Shown here: positions 10,887-22,604 of the stretch, piece after piece
Position numbering within the stretch: position 1 is the stretch's first letter
Layout of the letters: each line of letters begins with the position of its first letter
From: Gaeumannomyces sp. JS-464
Taxonomy: Eukaryota; Ascomycota; Sordariomycetes; Magnaporthales; Magnaporthaceae
Direction: 5' to 3'
DNA length: 64,000 nt
Assembly (NCBI GenBank): GCA_002197995.1
Contig: NGZR01000001.1
Location: 13,597,501 to 13,661,500, forward strand
The notes under the pieces: generated by a model
What the model saw: the letters and a program-made list of their open reading frames with translations, nothing else
Databases searched by the model: none
Told to the model about the DNA's origin: nothing
Translations under genes and position numbers: made by a program

Positions 10887-11739
10887 AAAGGAGGTGGGAA
10901 TAGCTTCAAAAACGAGATTGACAGCATCAAAATTGAGGCAGTAGGATCAGATTGCAGTTGGGAGGGTCGGTGAGCTCAAAAGCACTGCTTTTTTCTTCAG
11001 ATTGATCAAAGGGGCTGGACCTCTGTCCGGAGCTTTCGGAAGTATCATTTTTAGCCTAACAAATTGACGGCTTTTTGATTGGCCTTTGAATCTCCACCGA
11101 CAGTCAGCCAGGATCCTTGTTGTTGTCAGAGTGACCTATCCCTGGGCCGGAACTTACCCATGCCACCTACGTAAGCTCGCGCTTGTGGCACGTCCGTGCA
11201 GCCACGCGATATCGTCCGTGCTGAACGCCGTAATTGGCTTACCGACTCTCTGGGCCGTGGCTGCCGATGACGGTAAGGCACGCGACGCACAAACAACCAC
11301 GCACAGCATCTCGTTTGTCACCATCGCGCCGCCCTGGACCACCCGCCAGCGGACGACGGACGCGACGCGCGGCGGGCGTGTGAACAAATCGTGTGTCTTG
11401 AGGCAGAGGCAGGGCCGGAGTAGGAAACGGGTATCAATTTGCGACAGTACTCAGCGAGCATCTATTTGGAAGCCGTGAAGCACCTCCCCAGCCCACTTCC
11501 TCCTCCTCTCGGCCTCGATCTTGGCTCTTACCCCTGCTCCAGCTCGTGCCATCGCCTCAACCTGCAACTTCTGTCTTTCCTCGATCCCCAGTTGGTCTCC
11601 CGTTTTCTGCCTCGGCTTCGGGTACACCCTTTGACGCTGTTTTCTGCCTCTTGGAATCTTCTCCTCTATCTTCCTTATTCTTGTGCAGTGCTCTCGTCGT
11701 CAACAACCTCAGTGGGAGCCCACCCGTGTTGACGATTGC
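10887..11739. other. Intergenic, no gene seen
   Basis: Several overlapping short frames exist on both strands, but none looks like a protein. The right end is the 3' flank of the minus-strand hydrolase. Confidence 0.45.
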
Positions 11740-12659
11740 CTACGCAGACAGTGTCTTAGCGGCCTTCTCCTGACCTAGCTGGGCGGCGAGCTCGATGCCC
11801 TCGACGACCTTGTCCGGCACGGACAGGAAGGGCGAGTGCGATGCGTCTGCCGAGAAACTCGGGGCGTCTGGGCCGAGGGCGGCGGCGAGCTGCCTCTGAA
11901 TGGCAATGGGGATGGCCTGGTCCTGCTCGCAGAAGAAGTACATGCACTCCATGTCGCGCCACGGCTCGTAGGTGGCCGGGTCCGAGAAGACGCGCTTCGA
12001 CTCCCAGCTCAGGTGCGAGACGGCCTTGGCGGTGAGCTCCGGGGAGACGTCGTGGTAGAAGATCTGCTCCGGGGTGTCGGGAAAGACCTTGTCGCCCTGT
12101 TGCGTGGGGAAGCGTTGTTTATTAGCGTGAGCCCTTCTAGAATCCTCTGTTCTCCAGTCCCCGGTAGATATCACCCAGCTCTCAATGCCATCCACCGCCT
12201 CCACGTGGATGTCGTCTCCCTTCCTGTGGGAGCTGTCACTCACCTCGGCGCGCATCCATGGCAGGAACTGTCCCTGGAGCATGTCCACCAGACTGACACC
12301 CTTGGGTGCAACGAAAGCGGCCAGGTACACGAACATGATGATACCGCCCTTCTTCCCCCCGCGGCGCGCTGCCGCTGGCCCAGGCCCTCGACGGCGTTGG
12401 CGCCGACCATGCCGCCGTATGAGTGGACGATCAGCACGACCTCTTTGCCGGCGTCCACGAGCTCGATGAGCTTGGAGCGCAGGTTGGCGGTGTCGTCGGC
12501 CAGGCCGACGGTCGCGGGCTCGGCGCCGACCGAGGGCAGCGAGACGGCGTGGGTGTCCCAGCCTTTGGCGCCCAGGCCGGCGCGGACTAGGTCGAAGGCG
12601 GCGGGCGCGTGCCAGGCGCCCGGGGTGAAGACGACGGACGGCTTGGTGAGGGCTGCCAT
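11740..12659 (-). CDS. Alpha/beta hydrolase, one frame break
   Basis: Minus-strand gene from the ATG at 12659 to TAG at 11740-11742. It starts with the usual KPSVVFTPGAWH strand of small fungal alpha/beta hydrolases. The nucleophile elbow is VLIVHSYGGMVG (Ser in HSYGG), followed by MFVYLAAFVAPKG. The late part YEPWRDMECMYFFCEQD and ASHSPFLS would supply the acid and His of the triad. An intron at 12097-12243 (GTGAGT..CAACAG, 147 nt) interrupts the middle; it is open in frame and so easily missed. The reading frame changes once, in or next to a run of six G at about 12356-12361, between the elbow and the LAAF block. It could be a true frameshift or a homopolymer sequencing error. Cytosolic, substrate unknown. 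Confidence 0.75.
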
Positions 12660-14339
12660 GGTTGCTGTGGCGGGGAGGAGTGGTTCCCGGGCAAACTTTG
12701 GGATAGGACAGGGAAATTGTAACCGAGGGGTTAGCGAATAAGTACTGGTGTCCGTCGGAGCGAAGACAGGTTCGGCAAGATGGCGGTGACACTCACGACG
12801 CGGCTAACAGCCACTAAGGCACAGGATGCAGGGAATATATGGAGTATCCATGAGTGGGACGGATGGCGATGGTATGCTTGTGCGATAATCCCAACGCTCC
12901 CTGCATGCTGGCGCCCCGTCAACATGCGTATACATCTCCGTAGATAGGTGGGCTTGGCCCAGTGATAACCCCACTGTCCCCTTTTTTCTTCTCAGGTCTA
13001 GAGTCATGTAATATCGTCCGACTTGTGTAAAAAAGACATCGCTCCGACTGGAGATACCCGAAGGAAAATCCGAAACGGCGCTGCGCCCGTGTCGCGAGCC
13101 GGAAGGAGGAGATCAAAGGATAGTCAGCGGGGGCGTTTCCGCTGAGGATCGTCACTCGCGGCCCCATACCGATTATCTTTCGCTGCTGTCCTCGACGGTG
13201 TTCTTGCCGTTCTTGCCCCTGCCGCTTGCATAGGACCAGCAACGCGTGCGGGGCCGTTGTTGTGGGTGGGTGGGGGGCCAGTCGGAACACGAAGGAGGGC
13301 CGCGTCGATGGATACCGTATGGATATCGCGGCATATAAAAAGAATATGGACAGGAATCCTTGCTAGCCCTGGCTGGGCTGCATTGGGGTTGAAGCCCGCA
13401 AAACTTGCGCGGCAACGGAAGATCGTCTGGAGGGGCTCGCAAAAGAACGGGTCCCAGGTAAAGCATTTCTCAAAGATGGATATCGTTATTGGCGCAGGGG
13501 GGCTCGTCGACATCGTTACCATTGTGCAGCCCTAATGGCGAAGCCGTGCGTTGGCCCCGGTGGTTTGGGTCGAAGCGTGAGACCGGTTCGTTTTCCACGT
13601 GGTCTTTTTTTTTTTCCCACCTTTTTCTCCTCTCCCTTTTTTTCTTCTTTTGGAGCCGGCCGCTGGCGACGGCAGATGCACCAATACGAATCACCCCATT
13701 GTCTGGACCCCTGCAGAGTGGGTCTCGAGCGCCTGCCTGCCGCTCCCCCTGTCTATCACCATCTCTGTTTTCAGAAAGGAAGACCCCCCAGACGAACAAT
13801 GCTTGTTGCAATTTCCAGGACATGCCATTTTGGAGGCCACATGGAAGAAGGCGTGGTCCCTCATGCTGTTCCGTGTTACATCCGCCCTGTGTTCTCGCAT
13901 GTTCTCTCGCCAACGTGATCAGCACAAAGCTCCATGTCCTCCTGTTTTGCAAAGCGAGAGTGACACGCTCGCATGACAAGGCTGGTTGCTACCGCCGATC
14001 AATATGATCAAGCATCATGATGGACCCATTACTCGCCTCTCATTGCAAATCCTTTCCGATCAAGTCCATACGCCCGACCGGCAGATTTTAGCTTCCGTCG
14101 CTAGCCCCTGGACCAGCTTTCCGGCGCGCAGCGTGGTGGAGTTAACTCCTAGGCTTGTCAGCTGGAAAAATCTAGATTCAGAGATCAAAGTCCGGCTAGC
14201 ACGACTCAGAGGAGGATGAGGGGAAGACCTTTAATAACAAGACAGAGACAGAGATATCAGCACTCGACCTGCCCGCCCCACGACCACTCTGTCTTGGTCG
14301 ATTTCATCAAAGACGAACGGCAAAGACAAAACAACAACC
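12660..14339. other. Intergenic, no gene seen
   Basis: Both strands contain overlapping frames of 60-170 codons without protein character. Pyrimidine-rich tracts near 13605-13660 look like fungal promoter or leader sequence. The right part should hold the promoter of the gene starting at 14340. Confidence 0.5.
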
Positions 14340-15267
14340 ATGGCCACGACTAAGCTGAGCCCCAAGGAGCTGGCGCTCGATACCGGCCCTGAGCAGAACG
14401 CCATCACGACGGCCCTCCTGCTCCTCGCGACCCTGTTCGTCGGCTTGCGTCTCTGGGCGCGCGGGACTGTGCGCGCCGGGCTTGGCGCAGACGACTGGTG
14501 CACGATGGCCGCGCTGGTGAGTTGCCTCTACTGGACTGGGACGAACGCGAGCAGCTGGGGGTGGCGCATGAGCTGATTTGCTGGTTGCGGAAACAGGCCG
14601 TCACCTTTGCTACCGGCGCCCTCAACTATGCGAGTAGGTGCCACGAGCCCAGCGGCCTCCGCTCCCTGGGACAGAACCGTCGACCGCCCGATAGCCAGGA
14701 ATCGTTGCCGCGCGATCCGGAACGACTGATGCGCAGTTGAACGCGGGATTATTGGTCGGGACAAGACGCTAACTTGGCCTTTGGCGCACCAGTGGTCAAG
14801 CAGGGCCTCGGCAGGCACGGCGCGGCGCTTTCGCAGGCGCAACAAATCGAATTCCTGAAGCTGCTGCTGGCTTTCGAGTGCGTCTACGTCACGGCCGTCA
14901 TGATCATCAAAATCGCCGTCCTCTTGATGTTCCGACGCATTTTCCCGTCGCGAGGTTTCCGGCATGGCGTCTGGTTTTTCGCCGGCCTGACCATCGCTTG
15001 GTGGATCGCCATCGTCGCCGTTTGCATCTTCCAGTGCGACCCCATCTCCAAAGCGTGGTTGCCCTTTTCGCCGGGAACCTGCATCGACCTGAAAGCGTCG
15101 TTTATCGGCAATGCTATCCCAAACATCTTGACGGACGTCGGGATTCTATGTTTGCCCCTCTACCAGGTGTGGCAACTAAAATTGAACTTGGCGCAGCGCT
15201 TATCCGTATGCTTCATGTTCCTGCTGGGAGGATTGTAAGTTTCGCCAACCTCATCCTTAGCAACCCG

Positions 15268-15301
<34 letters not shown>

Positions 15302-16010
15302 CGCCCCTTTTTTATTATTTTTATATAATTTGCCTACCAGCTAACCACACCCACGCCCAACCACTAGTGTTTTGTTCGCGAGCATTTACCGATTCACCAC
15401 CATTATGCAATTCGACATTCAGGACACAACCTGTAAGTTGCGTCCAATTCCGGGAAGGAGGGAGAACGAAGGATGTTGGGCAACGCTGGATACTAACCAA
15501 GCCCACCACGCGAAAGGGACGCTCGCCACCGCCTGCACCTGGTGCGTCGTCGAAGTAGCCTGCGGCGTCATCAGCGCCTGCCTGCCGACCCTGCGCCCGA
15601 TCATGGTGCAGATCACGAGCCGGTTCGGCTCCGTCGCCACCCAGCTCGGCTTCGGCAGCAGCGGCTGGTCCAGCGGCGGCAGCACCCTGCCGCGCAACAA
15701 CAAGGCCTCCAAAGGCGGCGGCAGCAGCATGGGCGGCCGCGAGCTCGTCACCATCGGCGGCTCCGGCGCCGCCAAGAACTTTCGGCGTCTGGAAGACGGC
15801 TCGTCGGTCGAGGATGGGATCAACATCACGTCCAATGTTGTCAGCTCCGACTCTTCGATGACAAAAGCGGCGGCGCGGCCCGGGGAGGGCCCGTCGGAGT
15901 ACATGCACCTGCCTGACCCGACGCCACCACCAGCGGCTGGTATCAGGGTGGATCGTGAAGTGCAGCTGTTTCGTGAAAAACACACGGGAAACGGGAGGAA
16001 TGAGTGGTAG
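14340..16010 (+). CDS. Fungal rhodopsin-domain integral membrane protein
   Basis: Five exons join in phase: 14340-14516, 14597-14633, 14793-15234, 15368-15432 and 15502-16010, giving 409 residues. The introns have standard borders; the second and fourth show CTAAC branch sites shortly before the acceptor. The protein belongs to the large seven-helix family with the fungal rhodopsin-like domain (related to SAT4/PTH11-type proteins): GADDWCTMAAL after helix 1, GLGRHGAALS, the helix with VTAVMIIKIAVLLMFRRIFP, WWIAIVAVCIFQCDP, the GTCIDLKASFIGNAIPNILT segment, and FVLFASIYRFTT across the third splice. The 140-residue tail is hydrophilic, Gly/Ser-rich and presumably cytosolic. No ligand or pathway is known for most members. 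Intron 3 contains a run of 33 C. Confidence 0.85.
15268..15300. repeat. C33 homopolymer in intron 3
   Basis: An uninterrupted run of 33 C lies within the third intron of the rhodopsin-domain gene, about 33 bases after its donor. Length in the real genome may differ, because such runs are hard to sequence. Confidence 0.9.
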
Positions 16011-16066
16011 TTAGGAGGTTGATGCCAAATGGGTCCAGCCAGACCTCACTCCGCCCCGCCGACCAC

Positions 16067-16231
16067 TTAGGATTCTCGTCCTCCCGGCTTGCCGCATCTG
16101 GCCAGCTCGACCATGTCCGTGTCCTCGCCCGGCCCCGTGACGTTGCAGGGCCAGCCACACACTTTCTTCATCATGGAGACGTTGCAGTAGAGGCCCAGGG
16201 ACGACTCGGCGACGTTGCAGCACCCAGTCAT
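16067..16231 (-). CDS. Small cysteine-rich reading frame
   Basis: The minus strand encodes 54 codons from an ATG at 16231 to TAA at 16067-16069, and the frame stays open for about 14 more codons upstream. It contains six cysteines in a spacing (GCC, YC, VC..PC, RC) reminiscent of small secreted fungal proteins: MTGCCNVAESSLGLYC then KKVCGWPCNVTG. No signal peptide is visible in the same frame, so it would have to be the last exon of a spliced gene. I do not recognise the family, and the first exon was not found. It lies just past the 3' end of the rhodopsin-domain gene on the opposite strand. Confidence 0.3.
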   Translation of the reverse strand: MTGCCNVAESSLGLYCNVSMMKKVCGWPCNVTGPGEDTDMVELARCGKPGGRES

Positions 16232-17219
16232 GCGCCGCCCGATGGCGGCCGCGCCCGGGTCGCCGTCGTCGCGTTAGTGAGTGGAGCAGACGATTGTGGT
16301 GTGGTCCATATTGCGAGTCTTTCGGTTGAGTGCCAGGAAAATTCTAATATGTACAACTAATGAGATTTGAAGGATGGATGAGAAGAACGGCTTTAAAAGG
16401 TGGTCTGATAATGCATCAAAGCGGCGAGCAGCGTATGAAGGGGAGTGTTTCTTGTGTGCGTGAGCGTGGGAATTTTCGTAGATCAGTCAAAGTTATAGTT
16501 ATTAGGGGAGAAGGTAATTACCTTCTAGGTACATATCCGTATATACAATTACTTCAGCAAGAGCCGGGCCTTAAAAACAACAGCGGCTGCGGTTGTTACA
16601 AGGGCTATCAGTGTGTCTTGAGTTTAATAAACACGTCGCTCTATGGTAATAAGAAATTCGGTAGGATTCAGCCATACAAGCGAAATTTCTTTCCTAGCCC
16701 AGGATCTTCAAAGTCCATTTTGTGAGGCTCTTCAGGTGCTTTTGTGCGACTTTGGGCGACGTCGACAATCACACAACAGTCAGAGGTCTAGCCGTGCCAT
16801 GTGGCGCTGCTACCAGAATGACAAGTCGGGCCCAACGGTTTAACGCCTGAAAAGAATCGTTGCCAGCCTCCGCTCTGCTGTTTCAGCGTATAGCTCATGT
16901 TGCATATCGGCGGTGCGCCTGTTGGACGGTGATGAACGTGATGGATCCGCGACTGGATCCCAGACTGCCGGGATTCCTGTGATCAAGCCGGTGCGGGGAA
17001 AGTATGGGGGGACAGCCCGACTTCGGAGCCGGGCTTAGCGTTGAGTCACGGTGCATCTTCATCCCCGACCTCTCAAAATCTCCGACATTTCCTCTTCCTC
17101 CTGGGCCACTAAAATCTAGATATCTGTGCCTATTGAGCTGCGGACACAACGCCTGTATCATACCCTTGCTCTTGTTGAGACTGGCCGCTCGAGACGTGAG
17201 AGTGTCTTTGGGCGCGAAA
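16232..17219. other. Intergenic, no gene seen
   Basis: The composition becomes AT-richer between 16320 and 16700. No protein-like frame is visible. The last 200 bases probably carry the promoter of the gene starting at 17220. Confidence 0.45.
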
Positions 17220-18630
17220 ATGTCACATTGGAATCTCACCCTCGCACTTCTGGGCCTGGCCGCCCTGGCATGGGTTTACCACTCGCTTCAAAAGCGAGTT
17301 ATCGTAAGCTGATACATCAAGAGAAGCACAAATGATGTAAATCGAGAGCTGACAGATGAGTGGGGGAGCCAGGCAAAACGATCGTTCCTGCCGACCGAGC
17401 CTCCAGCTTATGAGAAGACAGGATTCGAAGGCAGCCATCTAGCGGGGACGGGCCCGGTAGGAGAGATACTTCCACTAAAGGGGTTTCGATGGGATCAAGC
17501 GGCTCCCCAAGCTTTTAGGCCCTTCAAGCCCATCTACCACATAACCATGGGTCCGTATGCATGTCAGCGTGATACCCCGACGACACGGCGGGACTGTTAG
17601 CTGACGCCGAGCGTTCACCAAAGGCATCCAGGCTAGCACTCCATCGGACCTCATCGAGATGGACAGCAACTATCTCCAACATGTCGGATATAGAAGACGC
17701 ATCCTCTCCGAAAACGCCGCCACAGTCACAGGAAGCGTGCCGGAGGGCGCCCTCCCGGCGCGGGAGCTGTATCGATTCCTCCTCGCCGAGTACCTGCCCG
17801 CTCGTTATCCGGGCATGTTCACCCTGGAAGCACAGGGCGCCGAGTTCCGGAACAACATCACCGGACGCAGCTTCCCGACGGCGCCGCCCCAGGATGTGCT
17901 GGAGCTCCTGCGCATCCTCGGCGAGAATGTGGAGGATGACTTGTTCCTGCTGGTCGAAACACCTGGGGGCCACCGGATGGTGTCGTTCGTGTGCTGTCAC
18001 CCATCCGGCTTCGACCCGTCTGCCAAGCTGGGGAAGCTTCTCAAGGACATCCACGAGCCCGTTCCGGCCTACGAAAAAATTGGGGTGAGCATGGAGCGGT
18101 TCTTCTCGAAGCTCGAGGTGGGCAAGGTGGCTAAGAGACTAAACGTGAGCAAACACAATCCACTTCCCTACTACTCCAGGATCTGTCGTGATGGCTGACA
18201 AGTTGGGATTGTTTAGTGGGGGATCACCACTGTGCCGGAGCTCTTCACCCCGGGCTTCAACCACGTGAACGAGGGAGACACGTTTGTGGCAGACGAGGAT
18301 GTCGACATTGACAAGGTGAGCCGGGACATAAGAATCCTCCTTCGTGTTCCACAGCGCGCTTGCTGACTGCCTATGGGGCAACACGCTTGCGTACCACAGG
18401 CCCGCCTTCGGGTCGAGCTGCAAGCGCTTTCGAGGCTTCCCAAGACGGGCGCGATCCTCTTCTCGTTCAAGTCTTACCTGTACCCACTCACCGACATCAA
18501 GGAAGAAGGGCTGGGCCCGGGCCTCGCCGACGCGATCGAGGGTCTCAAGGACGGGAACGCACCTGGGATGTGGGTGTACAAAGGGGCGGTGCGCTGGGGA
18601 AAAAGCGTGTGCGAGTATCTGCGCGCCTGA
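17220..18630 (+). CDS. DUF3445 (HDOD-type) oxidoreductase with membrane anchor
   Basis: Five exons give about 378 residues: 17220-17303, about 17349-17550, 17624-18144, 18217-18315 and 18400-18630. All phases fit. The first acceptor (..CGAGAG) is unusual and therefore the least certain junction. Residues 4-22 (WNLTLALLGLAALAWVYHSL) form one membrane helix. The rest matches the DUF3445 family, now described as heme-dependent oxidative N-demethylase-like: RPFKPIYHITMG, TPSDLIEMDSNY, the LPARYP block, then LRVELQALSRLPKTGAILFS and SYLYPLTDI near the end. In fungi these genes often sit in secondary-metabolite regions. The DHA2 transporter lies 2 kb downstream on the same strand. Substrate unknown. 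Confidence 0.8.
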
Positions 18631-20627
18631 GGGTGAGTCACACGGTGTCCGCTGGCATGCGTCGAAACCTGTGGGTTGGGGCACCTGTGGTGTCGCCAGT
18701 CGTTAGCCATAATGATTATTTCGAACCCCCTTGGCTTGATTCGGTGTTGTCGCCCGACGGACGCAGTCGGCAGGCCGGAGACATTGCGGAGATAAGCGCG
18801 AACGGGGCCTGGCCGTAACGCCGTACGTCCGCCTAGCCCGCCGGACTTGGGCCTGGCTGGGGCCCGGCAGCTGCCCGATAAGCCCGCTCGGGGTGTGGAA
18901 TGGGTGCTGTCGGGTGTAACGACAAATGGGGATCTGCGACCGGCGATTACCAAGAGAATGGGGGCTGGGGGTCCTGACCTGGACCTGCATACGTGCGTGA
19001 AGCGCGCGGATTGGGTGCAGCGCGGGAGCTGGCGGTGTGTCGGGGCGACTGAGGACCCCGCGAAGCCTCGATTTGTCTTGCTCACGAAAGGGGCAGATTG
19101 AGCTAGCAGATTCTGCTCGCGCTTTGCGCTGGGGCTTGAACTGGGTCAAATGCCAAGCCAGCAGGAAATTCCATGGGCCGAGTCCGTCATTCGATTGCGC
19201 CGTCGAATGCCAGGCGTGCTGACAGGTGCCATCAAGACTGGGCATTGCGCTGCAAAGATGGGAGCTGGGAGCTTCCGGGACCAAGGCCTGCCGGCCGAGA
19301 ACGAAGAGCTCAATGACCTCCATCTCGCTGGCCTTGACCTCTGTTAGTGCTGGCGGTGAGGTGAAGTTTATCTGGACTCCTCCGATCTTTGTGAAACCTG
19401 CAGCGCACGCACACCAGCCGGTTTGGGAAATGACGTCTTAGGCACTGCGTCGCGACCGAAATCTGAACGAGATCCCCGTTTGGCCCAAGAATCGTAAACC
19501 TGCAAACCCCAACGGCAGCGTTTTCTCCGTGCTGGCGGGGCCGGCCAGCCAGGCCTGCCCTTGCACGCGTCCAGGTGAATCACATTTCAGCTGGCCCTTT
19601 GTAAACGAGGCGCTGGGCGCTGGCCAAAGAAAACAACCCGGGATTCGGGCAGTGGCTGGCCTCGTCTGACTCCGGTACCAGGAACTTTTATTGCTCGGCG
19701 ACGTGCTGATGGCATCAAGCCATGTCGGACACCGCGCAATTGGGCAGCCCACGAGGCGCCAGAGAAACGCAAGACGATTCGCTGATTCCCACTTGGAGTC
19801 GGAGACAGGGAGCTGACGGGCGCTACATCTCGGGTTAGGTTAATACGATCCTCGCTTTTGTAATCCTTGACTGGATCCCTTTTTCTGCCCTTCCCGTAGC
19901 AGAATAGGCCGAAGGACGTGTCGTCATGCAGCGTGCCTTCCGTCCCGTTTTTGCTCCCTGTCTGTCGAATGGCAGGGCCGCCAGTGGACTTGCCTGCCAG
20001 CGCTTCTTTGTTCCTCTGATGGCGCAAAAATCTGTTCTGCCCGTTTCTGGCACAAGTTAGTGTCATGTCGCGGATTTTCGCGATGGACCGGAATCCCGTG
20101 CGAGATCGAATGAGGCTCCAACCACCATGTGCGCGCCCAGCGAGGACGTCTCTTCCACGCTACCAGGAGGCCATCCACCCATCCTCCGCTGCTTGGCGCC
20201 CGGGTGTTTATGTATTAATACTTCAACTGTCACCCCTTCGCTCCTCGCCCAACAAGCTTTCCACACGGACACAGCCTGCAGCTTCTCCCATCGTTGGATC
20301 CTACCTGCAAAGCGTGGTGCGAGTGTTCTCACGAGGTACACGGATTGGCTCCTTCGGCGTTGTTCTGCTAGGACACCGCGGGCTGCTTGCCGTTGTTAAG
20401 ACAGGGACAGCCCCTCCGTGGAGGCTCTGACTCTTCGTTCGGTCGACCCTGCTACCCGGCAGCGCACCTTCCTAGCCAGCATCCAACTCCACGCGGCAAC
20501 CTCAAGCCCGGCACCAGGGGCACACCACCCAGCGGCTTGCCCAACCCTCCCCGGATCCTTGACTAGCGCTTCGTCCCTCACCGTGGGCTTACCTGGCCAG
20601 CCTGGGTTGGCTGGAAGCAAGTGCGGG
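18631..20627. other. Intergenic, no gene seen
   Basis: Two kilobases of unique-looking, moderately GC-rich sequence. Frames up to about 200 codons occur on both strands, but they overlap each other and show no domain, so I leave them out. The 300 bases before 20628 probably include the transporter promoter and leader. Confidence 0.5.
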
Positions 20628-22604
20628 ATGGCAAACCCTCCGAAGCATTCCTTCCTGGGCGACGAGTCGTCGGCTCCGACCCTCGCCCCCAGCACCTCAA
20701 GTATCATATCGGCTTCGGACAAGGATTTTGACGGCACAAGGAGCCCTCCAACGCCCATCCCGCCCGCCAGCCCCACCCATGACACCATGCCGAACGACAA
20801 GAAGGAGCGCGACGGAGGAGACGGGGCGGGCGCCGGGTACCGGGCTGGCGAGGTCGAGGACATCAACAGCAGCGTCGAGAAGTCGGCGGCCGCCCAGGAC
20901 TTGCGCAAGACGGCGACGGCGACCACGCAGTCAGGCAAGCCCATAGAACAGACCCCCACCAGGGAAGACGGCACGCCCTACCCCACGGGCATCAAGCTCG
21001 CTGTTATCACCATCGCGCTGTGCCTGGCCGTGTTCCTGATGGCGCTTGGTAGGTTCTTTCCTTGCGCCTAGATCGTGTGTGAAAATATTGTAGGGACGAG
21101 CGCTGACTCTATCTCTTGTGGTAAAATAGACAACGCCATTATAACGACCGCCATCCCGAGGATCACAGACCAATTCCACAGCCTGGAGGATGTGGGCTGG
21201 TACGGAAGCGCCTACCTCCTGACGACGGCGGCGCTGCAGCTCCTCTTCGGAAAGTTCTACACCTTTTTCAGCATCAAGTGGATCTACCTGATCGCCATCG
21301 GCCTGTTCGAGCTGGGCTCCCTGATCTGCGGCGTCGCCAACAGCTCCCTGGCCCTGATCCTGGGCCGCGCCATCGCCGGCTTGGGCTCCGCCGGCCTGTT
21401 CTCGGGCTCGCTCATCATCCTCGCCCACTCGGTCCCCATGGCCACGCGGCCGCTCTACACGGGCCTGATCGGCTCCATGTACGGCATCGCCTCAGTCGCC
21501 GGCCCGCTGCTGGGCGGCGTCTTCACGGACAGGGTCACCTGGCGCTGGTGCTTCTACATCAACCTGCCCATCGGCGCCATCACCATCGCCGTCATCGCGA
21601 TGTGGTTCGAGGACCCCAAGCGCCAAGGCCCGGACGCGGCCCAGGCGCAGGCGCAGGAGACGTGGCGCCAGCGCCTGATGCACTTCGACCCCGTCGGCAC
21701 GCTGCTCTTCATGCCCGCCGTCATCTGCCTGCTGCTGGCGCTGCAGTGGGGCGGCACCGAGTACGCGTGGAACTCGGGCCGCATCGTGGCGCTGCTCGTC
21801 GTCTTTGGCGTCCTCATCGCCGCCTGGCTCTACGTCCAGTACCGCCAGCAGGACATGGCGACGGTGCCGCCGCGCATCATCAGCAAGCGCACCGTCTGGT
21901 CCGGCTCGCTGTACTCCTTTTGCATCGGCGGCGCCTTCCTGGCCGCCGTCTACTTCATCCCCATCTGGTTCCAGTCCGTCAAGGGCGCCACCGCCGTCGA
22001 GTCGGGCGTCATGAACCTGCCCATGCTGCTGGCCGTCGTCATCATGTCTGTGATCGCGGGGGGCGCTGTGACGTACTGGGGCTACTACGCGCCCTTCATG
22101 CTCCTCGGCACCCTCTTCACCTCGGTCGGCTTCGGGCTCATCTCGACCTGGACGCAGGACACGGACCGCCCCGTCTGGATCGGCTACCAGGTGCTGGCGG
22201 GCGCGGGCGTGGGGCTGGGCATGCAGCAGCCACTGATGGCTGTGCAGACCGTGCTGTCGATCGAGGACGTGCCGACGGGCACGTCGGTCGTCGTGTTCCT
22301 GCAGACGCTCGGCGGAGCCCTGTTCGTGTCCATCTGCCACAACGTCTTCACGAACCGCCTGGTCGAGAACCTGGCCGTCATCTTCCCCAACGTCGACGTC
22401 GCCTCGGTCCTCCGGTCTGGCGCCACCGGCCTCGCGACCTCGCTGACGCCGGAGCTCGTGCCTGTCGTGCTGGGTGCGTACAGCAGCGCCCTGACCAGGA
22501 CGTTCCTGGTCTCGGCTGCGCTGTCGGCCATCAGCACCATCGGCAGCGCGTTTATCGAATGGGAGAGCGTGAAGGGGAAGAATGTGGAAATGGCCATGGC
22601 TTGA
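20628..22604 (+). CDS. MFS transporter, DHA2 drug:H+ antiporter type
   Basis: Two exons, 20628-21048 and 21130-22604, are joined across an 81-nt intron (GTAGGT..AAATAG) that splits the Asp of the LDNAIITTAIP motif. The protein has 631 residues from this ATG, or 578 from the ATG at 20787, which has the better CACC context. After a 100-150 residue acidic, Ser/Pro-rich cytosolic N-terminus come about 14 membrane helices. Family marks are LDNAIITTAIPRITDQF, the motif-A region LLFGKFYTFFSIKW, GRAIAGLGSAGLFSG, and GPLLGGVFTDRVTWRW with CFYINLPIG. Such proton antiporters of the plasma membrane export small hydrophobic compounds and are frequent in fungal metabolite clusters. The frame is intact. Confidence 0.9.

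Noticed and set aside
9539..11000. Terminal inverted repeats of the Tc1-like element
   Set aside because: I compared both flanks and found no convincing inverted match, so no element borders are given.
11836..12741. 300-codon plus-strand frame
   Set aside because: It is the shadow of the minus-strand alpha/beta hydrolase, whose motifs and splice sites are clear.
13124..14007. Overlapping frames of 90-170 codons on both strands
   Set aside because: No protein character, T/C-rich promoter-like composition, and no splice structure joining them.
18474..19323. Two 200-codon minus-strand frames
   Set aside because: They overlap the DUF3445 last exon and each other in different phases and look like random GC-rich open sequence.
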